This document shows, piece after piece, positions 57,321-64,000 of a stretch of DNA of 64,000 nt. The stretch is from Aphrocallistes beatrix (lineage: Eukaryota; Porifera; Hexactinellida; Sceptrulophora; Aphrocallistidae). Numbering within the stretch: position 1 is the stretch's first letter; each line of letters opens with the position of its first letter. The stretch spans positions 4,146,968 through 4,210,967 of the forward strand of contig OY725497.1 of NCBI GenBank assembly GCA_963281255.1, written 5' to 3'. The notes beneath the pieces are model-generated. The model was not told the DNA's origin, made no database searches, and saw nothing but the letters and a program-made list of their open reading frames with translations. A program made the position numbers and the translations under genes.

Positions 57321-60300
57321 ATGCTGCGTTCACACCGATTAGCTACGCGTGCAATCCTCTCTGCACTCAGATGCACCTCCGTACCACATCACACCCGGCG
57401 CCCCCTCTCCACCCGACCCCATCCCAAGATCACCACCCACTACACCGTGGTTCCGAGAGGAAGCGACAAGAGGTGGGACGGGGTTGAGATGGACAGGGTG
57501 TCAGACGAGTTCGACGTCGTCATTGTGGGTGGAGGCCCTGCTGGCCTCAGCGCAGCCATCCGACTGCAGCAGCTGGCTCAGGCGCGGGACGCAGAACTAA
57601 GTGTCTGTGTGGTCGAGAAGGCAGCAGATCTGGGGAACCACACCCTCTCCGGGGCCTGCCTCGAGCCTCGAGCTCTGTTCGAACTGTTCCCGGATTTAAA
57701 AACAGTCCCCATGGGGACCCCTGTGACCGAAGATAAGTTCTCTATCCTCACGAGTGGTTCCAGGATACCAGTGCCAGTTTTGCCGTGAGTTACACGCCTA
57801 ACCTGTGATAGTAGCCTCCGAGTATGGAAGAACTGATGCGTGAATATTGTGTGTAGATTCCTACCTATGAACAACCATGGGAACCAAGTGCTGCGTCTGG
57901 GCCACTTCGTGAGATGGCTAGGCAGCAAGGCTGAGGACCTGGGGGTGCAGGTGTACACGGGAATAGCTGCGAGTGAGCTGCTCTTCCATGAGGATGGGAG
58001 CGTGAGGGGAGTGGCTACAGCGGATGTAGGGATCCACAAGGACGGGTCTCCTAAGGAGAACTTTGAAAGGGGGATGGAGCTGAACGCAAAAGTAATTTCC
58101 TATTACGTACTTGGACATTTAATTAATTACATAATTGTCATGCTGATCTGTATCATGTTTCTAGGTGACGTTCTTCGCAGAGGGTTGCCATGGTCACCTG
58201 GCCAAACAGCTGTACAGCAAGTTCAACTTGAGGTCGGAGTGCCAGCCTCAGACTTATGGTCTCGGACTGAAGGAGTTGTGGAAGGTTCCCCCCAGCCAGC
58301 ACAGGGCGGGGCTTGTAGAACACACGGTCGGGTGGCCACTGGACAGAAATGTGTACGGAGGTTCCTTCATGTACCACCTGGCAGAAGACGCCGAGACGGA
58401 GGCTAACCTGGTGGCCTTAGGGTTCGTGGTAGGTCTGGATTACTCCAACCCCTACGTCAGCCCCTTCCAAGAATTTCAGAGGTAAGTTTTTAGTCTTCAA
58501 TGTAACGTACGTATTTTCTAAGCGATAATTAATAACACAGCCATGCTGGAGACTGCCAAAGTGCATTGTCAAACTTTTTTAAGTCAAATTATTGCGAAAT
58601 TCTGAGAAAATATGCTCAGTCATAGAGCCTATAGTAATACTATATTGCATCTATGGCTCAGTTTAGACCTGAAAACTTGAAAATATTAGTCTTAAAAATA
58701 ACCAGCAGTCTCTTAATGTGTTATCGTGATTATTGTACTCAGCACTTATACTAATCAGTATTAGAGCAGAATTGCAGTAGATAATTTAAATGTGCTCTTA
58801 TATTGCATAATGAAATTAAAATAGATTCATATAATATTGCACTTATCCTCCTTCATTCTCCTGAGCCCTCTTAGAATGTATAAATTCAGAAAAATAGAGA
58901 AATTAATAGAACCAGATACAGTACACCCTCGATAGTCCGAACCTCGCCAATCCGAACCCTCGCCAATCCGAACCCTCGCTAATCCGAACACTTCATTCTT
59001 AAAATCCGAACACTCAAAATATAATTTTATTCGCATCTATGCTTTAAATAAACGTTTATAAACTTAAATCTATCAAGATTGGGAAACCTCGTTAAATAAG
59101 TAATAATAGCGAAATAATAGCCTTAACATTCTAACAATACAAATTTATTATAATTAATTCCCTATTGAATTAGTGTTATTTCACTAATCGGAACAAATTC
59201 ACTAATCCGAACGATTTTTTCGATGATTGGAACAGAGCTGTTCGGATTAGCGAGGGTGTACTGTATTGTAATACGTCAATTTAATTCTTAATTAAGTTTG
59301 ACAAACTACTTTAGCAGCAGATCATGGTTTTCCAATTATTTATCTCCTATACCTATTCAGATTCAAGTTACATCCGTACGTGAGACGCGTACTTGAAGGG
59401 GGAGAGCGCCTCTCCTACGGAGCGAGGGCGCTTAACGAGGGAGGAGTCCAGTCCCTCCCCCGGCTGGCATTTCCTGGCGGTGTTCTGATCGGTTGCAGTC
59501 CGGGGTTTATGAACGTCCCCAAAGTGAAAGGCACGCACACCGCGATGAAGAGTGGAATGCTAGCAGCAGAGACGGCTTTCCAAGCTCTAACTGTCTCAGA
59601 GGGAGAGAGTGGGACGGGGCTGTTTCTTGAGGATTACGAGAAGCAACTCAAGAAGAGTTGGATTTGGAAAGAACTGTATGCTGCTAGGAACGTTCGCCCA
59701 TCCTTCTCCACTCCTCTCGGGGTTTATGGGGGCATGCTCTATACCGGAATGTCCTCTCTGATCGGCGGGAGAGAACCATGGACCTTGAAACATCATGGCG
59801 CTGACTCTGCCAGTTTGAAACTTCAATCTGACTGCAAGCCGATTGGTGAGTCTAATACTCTGATACGCACTGTGAGAGGAGATATTTATTTTACTTGAGT
59901 GAGTGTTGAGCAGGTCGCCATTAACTTGCGAATAACCGCGTTGATAAGAGCCGCAAGCTTTAAGCCACACTTCCCTGTAACTAGTCATTACAGGGAAGTG
60001 TGGCTTAAAGCCGGATACATTGGGTTTGTCCCATTACCGATTTTAAACGTACTCAAATAGTAAGGTTCGTTAAGTTATATTCACTTTCAGGCCTTAAGCA
60101 AGCTAATGATCTTAATTGCGTTCCTCTACCCCAATGGCAAATTCTGTAGTAAGCAATTAGGCTAGTGAACGACCGAAACCAGGATTTTACCGAATTTCAG
60201 GCCGAAACATATGGCATAGTCTACCAATTGAAAAACTACGTAGATTGTGAGTGTTGATTATTTATTCAAGATTCTTGATAAATATTCTTTCCTTACTATA

Positions 60301-61872
60301 AATGCAATATTAGCATGATTTCGGTGGAGCAACCGATACCGAAACCGAAATTTCGGTCGTTCACTAAATTAGGCGAACCCCACTATACTATATGATATTC
60401 CCTCAGTTTAAACCCTAAATATAGAATCAGGATTGAGTATAATCTGCAATAAATACGATGTATGAGCATGCATACACACAATTATTGTTGAAGAATTGAG
60501 CAGTGATTAGATAAAAATGGTTAAATGTTGAATTAAGAAAATAAATTGAACCAATTAGTCGGTGTTGCACTAGCCCTGCATCTCACTGATGAAGACCACC
60601 CCGAGTCTCTGTATGCCATACATCACTCCTGTTTGGAAGAGGATGAAGAGTCCGAATTGAGTGTAAGTGAGCTGATTCATTAGCGGGTATACCCAGAATC
60701 CAGCGTGGTACCGTATCCAGATTATCCATGTCGTGTAGCACACCACTGTCAACAAGACCACTAGCGACTCTGCCACTAGGTTCACTGGGCGGGAGCGAGG
60801 GATGAGTAGGACATCTAGTAGGATCAGCACCACTATGAAGGTGTGACAAGCGTGGTTCAACAATAATGGAAGGTATAAATCTAGAAAACTAGGATATACC
60901 AGCTCGCGATTAATCGCGAATATGACCCAAAAGACCAATGCCACCAGGATTCCAAGCGGGAGCACCGCAGAGGTGAATAAGAACTCACAAAATTCTCTAA
61001 AGCGTTCGTGTCTCGTGAGGTGGGCAGAGAAGGAGAGGAGGAAGTAGACGGATTGCAATAACAAGTTGAGAGTTGTTAGATATTTGAACTTTCCTCCATA
61101 CGTGTTGAACCCGATCAAATTCCGGACACCCGTGGAATTGGGGAGGGAATTGATAGTTTCTGTGACCTGCTGATCATACAGAGTTAGTAGTGTATAGTAA
61201 AGCACACACACGCCATAAAACAGAACTCCCCAGCCCCACCTAGTCTTCCTCTTCACTTCGTTCTCTTCGTTGTTTAACTTGAACATAATCCTAACAGTTA
61301 GAATTCTAAAATGATAAAACTCTCATCAAGCGAATAAACTATTTCGATCAGTACACGAGATATCCCACTGCCTATATTACTCTCTAGTACCAGCACGATA
61401 ACATTCATTATATGATTCCCGATAGACGTTACGTAGTTAATTGACCGCATTACGATGGTACTGAGTTGTCTTGCACTTGATAATTAGTATAAGGATTAGT
61501 ATACGTGTGTCTAAAGACTATACAAATTGTCTAGATTACCCCAAGCCAGACGGTAAGATAACATTCGATCTGCTATCCTCCGTTGCGCTGACAGGCACTA
61601 ACCACGAGCACGACCAACCCGCGCACCTCACCTTGCGAGATGACTCAGTTCCAGCTGAGAAGAACCTCGCACTGTACGCGGGTCCTGAACAGAGGTTCTG
61701 TCCCGCGGGGGTTTACGAGTTTGTCCCCAGGGAAGACGGAAAAGGGGAACGCCTACAAATCAACGCACAAAACTGTATCCACTGCAAAACCTGTGACATT
61801 AAGGATCCTAGCCAGAACATCAACTGGGTGGTGCCCGAGGGGGGAGGGGGTCCCGCTTATAACGGTATGTAG
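57321..61872 (+). CDS. ETFDH: Electron transfer flavoprotein-ubiquinone oxidoreductase
   Basis: This inner-mitochondrial-membrane enzyme passes electrons from ETF to ubiquinone. The exons are 57321-57784, 57857-58091, 58165-58481, 59361-59845 and 61535-61872, giving 612 aa (human 617) with all phases closed. It starts with the presequence [18 protein letters not shown]. It shows the FAD dinucleotide fold [47 protein letters not shown] and [22 protein letters not shown]. The 4Fe-4S ligand cysteines are in FCPAGVYEF and [15 protein letters not shown]. The C-terminus [10 protein letters not shown] is exact. The frame is open 16 codons upstream but has no ATG there. Intron 3 holds a MITE; intron 4 (1,689 bp) holds an antisense gene, an inverted repeat and a hAT MITE. 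Confidence 0.96.
58919..59263. mobile_element. 345-bp MITE with CAGTACACCCTCG termini (pogo/Tc1-like)
   Basis: The terminal inverted repeats are 24 bp (CAGTACACCCTCG, then CCGAAC) with two mismatches, flanked by TA at 58917-58918 and 59264-59265. Sub-repeats of aatccgaac extend inside both ends. There is no coding capacity. It lies in ETFDH intron 3. Confidence 0.88.
59958..60010. repeat. Perfect 23-bp inverted repeat with 7-nt loop
   Basis: Arms at 59958-59980 and 59988-60010 are exact reverse complements (ctttaagccacacttccc at the left). The repeat is in ETFDH intron 4, about 110 bp past exon 4. It is probably a young foldback insertion. Confidence 0.92.
60163..60366. mobile_element. 204-bp hAT-type MITE with perfect 8-bp target duplication
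   Basis: The termini are exact 16-bp inverted repeats, TAGTGAACGACCGAAA, at 60163-60178 and 60351-60366. The flanks aattaggc at 60155-60162 and 60367-60374 are identical, which is the 8-bp duplication expected of hAT elements. It is non-coding and in ETFDH intron 4. Confidence 0.93.
60570..61286 (-). CDS. AIG1/ADTRP (FAR-17a) family membrane hydrolase, nested in ETFDH
   Basis: This 238-aa intronless multi-pass protein belongs to the AIG1/ADTRP family, atypical membrane threonine hydrolases of FAHFA lipids. It has about six helices. The family's catalytic threonine segment appears as [16 protein letters not shown] and the catalytic histidine segment as [10 protein letters not shown]. The motifs [15 protein letters not shown] and GFWVYPLMN also match. 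The N-terminus is polar and longer than in AIG1. It is encoded on the strand opposite ETFDH, wholly inside ETFDH intron 4. Confidence 0.85.
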   Translation of the reverse strand: MFKLNNEENEVKRKTRWGWGVLFYGVCVLYYTLLTLYDQQVTETINSLPNSTGVRNLIGFNTYGGKFKYLTTLNLLLQSVYFLLSFSAHLTRHERFREFCEFLFTSAVLPLGILVALVFWVIFAINRELVYPSFLDLYLPLLLNHACHTFIVVLILLDVLLIPRSRPVNLVAESLVVLLTVVCYTTWIIWIRYHAGFWVYPLMNQLTYTQFGLFILFQTGVMYGIQRLGVVFISEMQG

Positions 61873-62087
61873 CTCCGATGTGTAGAACTGATAGGAATCT
61901 GTTATAATGTATCTCGATTCGGTAATCTCGTCTGATCATTATGTGCAATTATAATTATATTCGAAACACACTTCCCATTATACATAAGCTATTGGAAAGT
62001 ATGCGATACAGCTATGCACATTGTTCTAACATATATTATTTTTAATTAGCAAGATTTGTATTATAATCGTTATTTAAGCATACCCTG

Positions 62088-63506
62088 ATGGCGGAATTGC
62101 CTGAGGATATTGACGTCCAAAACTCCATCCAGTTCAATGTGTCAGCACAATCACGGTATTTTGTTGATATACTACAAGAGAAAAATCTAATTCCTCCCTG
62201 GAAGCCCCCCACTACAGCTGAGGTGGGCGAATGGGTCTCAGACTCAAGCGATAGCGAGGTTAGTGAAGTAGACAACGGTGAGGAGCTAATCGAGGTAGAT
62301 TTAGCGCCTGGATTAGGCAGACACAGTCGCAAGGTTTTGCCTCAAGTCATCAACAGTTCTGGAATACAGAAGGTCCCACACCAAGAGCCCGTGCTTGTGC
62401 TGACTGATGACAGAGCAGTGGCTACAAAGGCCTGCCTCTACGGTCTACTCACTTGCTACCGCTACTTGCAGAAGAGTAGCATCCGCTCCAAAATGGATTC
62501 GATCGGTGTGAAAAAGAAAGTCGAGACAGGGAGCTACGTTGATCACACATCTGAGTACCTGTACCTGCTCTATAGTTTCTCAGACCAGAAGTCATTTAAG
62601 GACATGTGCGAAAATTTGAAAGCGAACGCGTTTAAGTTTGCGAAAAGTAAATCTAAAAGAAGCGACAGAATTCCATTGTCACTCCAACCCGCTCGTCCTA
62701 TTTTCTCCAAACTTAAAGGTTGCCTTGAATTCTACATCCCTCTCATCTCCTTCAAGAAGGTAGCGGAATATCTGGATCCTCTCTTCACCACCTTGGAGCA
62801 GTCTGCTTTCTTTTTGAGTGCCAACTCTAGGTCAGAGAGCAACAAGGAGTTGCAGCCTTACGATCCAGCATTTGCTATAAAAGGCGAGGATGAACTCCCT
62901 TCTTTTGCTATCTGCATACAATTCATTAACAAAACGATAAGAGCAGATACAAACTCACTTTTTAACAAGAGGGGTTGGAGCACATTCACACCGTTGCCAA
63001 GCAACGAATCTCTTACATGCTACGTAAACATGGCTTATGGCAAACAGCTGCCATTCATATTCTGTGAGCCAAATATTGATCCAGCTCTTCACTATGCCAC
63101 AAAGGGAATCAATTTTGCAATCTACATCTTTGTCCCAAAGGGAACCGAAGCTTTGGCTAAAATGACGTCATTCTACAATACACTACTCTCAGATACTGGG
63201 AAGGATTTGAAAAGGGGTAGAGTCATGTACCGTCTGTTAAATCTAAGTCATAGCGATAGGGAACTCATACTCATCGAGGTACCGCCGAGCATAACTATAT
63301 TTCGTCAGAATGCCCTTACATTGTATATCCACACCACCAGCATCCTCTCACTGATCTGTAATCTCCAGTGCGAAGTAAAGGGACACGGGAACAACTGCGT
63401 GTCAGTGGAAGACCCTCTGGGTAACACGGTGGTACTGAGGGATCTCAGTTCTGCGACTTATTTCAAAGATTTTAATCCCTCAGACCCTAATTCTGGAATG
63501 GCATAG
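62088..63506 (+). CDS. Uncharacterised protein, possibly FAM124/glyoxalase-like
   Basis: This is a 472-aa intronless soluble protein. Residues 45-75 are acidic and disordered. The middle (about 100-270) is helical with no motif I know. The C-terminal third has alternating strands and helices: INFAIYIFVPKGTEALAKM, FYNTLLSDTG, YRLLNLSHSDRELIL and SVEDPLGNTVVLRDL. The last resembles the DPxGNxxxL ending of VOC/glyoxalase modules, and the spacing recalls FAM124 proteins. That link is inference from pattern only. Confidence 0.4.
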   Translation: MAELPEDIDVQNSIQFNVSAQSRYFVDILQEKNLIPPWKPPTTAEVGEWVSDSSDSEVSEVDNGEELIEVDLAPGLGRHSRKVLPQVINSSGIQKVPHQEPVLVLTDDRAVATKACLYGLLTCYRYLQKSSIRSKMDSIGVKKKVETGSYVDHTSEYLYLLYSFSDQKSFKDMCENLKANAFKFAKSKSKRSDRIPLSLQPARPIFSKLKGCLEFYIPLISFKKVAEYLDPLFTTLEQSAFFLSANSRSESNKELQPYDPAFAIKGEDELPSFAICIQFINKTIRADTNSLFNKRGWSTFTPLPSNESLTCYVNMAYGKQLPFIFCEPNIDPALHYATKGINFAIYIFVPKGTEALAKMTSFYNTLLSDTGKDLKRGRVMYRLLNLSHSDRELILIEVPPSITIFRQNALTLYIHTTSILSLICNLQCEVKGHGNNCVSVEDPLGNTVVLRDLSSATYFKDFNPSDPNSGMA

Positions 63507-63579
63507 GATTGAAGCTTGTTTTTATCAATCAGTACTGTGTGTATTTCTTGTTCTATTCTAAGCTTTTATGCATGTGTGT

Positions 63580-63581
<2 letters not shown>

Positions 63582-63638
<57 letters not shown>
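63582..63638. repeat. (TA)n microsatellite
   Basis: An uninterrupted TA dinucleotide run of about 57 bp lies in the 3' flank of the preceding gene. Confidence 0.97.
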
Positions 63639-63640
<2 letters not shown>

Positions 63641-63782
63641 TATATGATTTGATGTTTGCTATTTCTTTATATAATTCTGTTCTAGAATATAGACATTTTA
63701 TTGGTCGAGGTACGATGTGACAATTATTAGACAATATATGTTAAATATAATTTTAGTAAACACTATTAGAGAAACTTCGCGA

Positions 63783-64000
63783 ATGGCTGAAGTTGAAGTG
63801 AAGAAAGAGACAGCGAGTGCCACGGAGCCTAAGCCTGGGGAAGTAGACCCTGAATTTGTGTTCGTCCTGCGAGACATCAACAAAGAGATGGTTAAGGCTT
63901 GGCAAGAAGTGTTCAGAGCGGATCGCTATAAAGGATACTTCGAAATAAGTCAGGGAGATATCTTCAAGAAGGCGCCTCGAGCTGACACCATTGTGTCCCC
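63783..64000 (+). CDS. Macrodomain-like protein, N-terminal part (cut by window end)
   Basis: The first 72 codons are present. After a charged N-terminus, VFVLRDINKEMVKAWQEVF is followed by YFEISQGDIFKKAPRAD and TIVSP. This is the start of an ADP-ribose-binding macrodomain, in which the GDI aspartate contacts the adenine and the (A/V)SPAN-type loop follows. The remainder lies past the window, so the enzyme type is undecided. The ATG at 63783 is the first in frame. Confidence 0.65.
   Translation, partial: MAEVEVKKETASATEPKPGEVDPEFVFVLRDINKEMVKAWQEVFRADRYKGYFEISQGDIFKKAPRADTIVS

Noticed and set aside
1-64000. CRISPR arrays, bacterial operons or prophage
   Set aside because: Introns, gene content and spacing are eukaryotic; the tandem repeats have no unique spacers.
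1-64000. tRNA or rRNA genes
   Set aside because: I looked for cloverleaf A/B box patterns and rRNA blocks in the spacers and saw none; a tRNAscan-SE run would settle it.

Overview
The window is nuclear DNA from an animal (metazoan) with a compact, intron-bearing genome. Most introns are 50-150 bp with GT-AG ends, exons are moderately GC-rich, and intergenic DNA is AT-rich. The gene set marks it as an animal: a canonical Notch receptor, an axonemal dynein heavy chain, the histone acetyltransferase MOF/KAT8 with its NSL-complex partner KANSL3, a PPP1R3 glycogen-targeting subunit and a TMTC O-mannosyltransferase. The short introns and mixed gene set fit a small-genome invertebrate such as a sponge or another early-branching lineage, but I cannot name the species.

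Layout. 1-9.9 kb (-): the 5' half of DNAH1, about 2,160 residues over 21 exons, with a 10-bp minisatellite in one intron. 10.1-10.5 kb (-): TRAPPC2L. 10.7-13.0 kb: a repeat cluster holding palindromic GCGCATGCGC elements, one of them split by a dead mariner, plus a pentanucleotide microsatellite and a 20-bp tandem repeat. 13.2-16.7 kb (+): a FAAH-type amidase and KAT8. 16.9-18.0 kb (-): a frameshifted seven-helix membrane protein. 19.0-24.6 kb (+): KANSL3, an NHL-repeat protein and a WIPI3/WIPI4-type PROPPIN. 24.8-32.4 kb (+): a 1,856-aa Notch whose first intron contains a complete, intronless, bacterial-type anhydro-N-acetylmuramic acid kinase gene. 33.2-35.3 kb: SKIC8/WDR61 (+) and a PPP1R3-type subunit (-).

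37-41.5 kb (+): a tetraspan protein, a PWWP-like protein and a TMTC protein. 42.0-52.2 kb (-): a 17-exon gene whose splice phases close into one 2,862-codon frame. It has two degenerate bromodomain-like segments followed by many copies of a two-part repeat I do not recognise. This is the best candidate for something undescribed. 53.4-57.0 kb (+): DNA ligase 1, with a possible mitochondrial start, and ribosomal protein L23a. 57.3-61.9 kb (+): ETFDH, whose introns hold three inverted-repeat or MITE elements and an antisense AIG1/ADTRP-like gene. 62.1-63.5 kb (+): an uncharacterised protein, possibly FAM124/glyoxalase-like. 63.8 kb to the end (+): the start of a macrodomain protein.

The genes are mostly unrelated housekeeping and signalling loci, with no operon-like logic. 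Functional links worth noting are KAT8 with KANSL3 (same chromatin complex, about 2.3 kb apart) and two genes nested inside introns of other genes. Exon boundaries were placed by hand from splice dinucleotides, reading phase and remembered family sequences, and have not been checked by alignment or RNA-seq.
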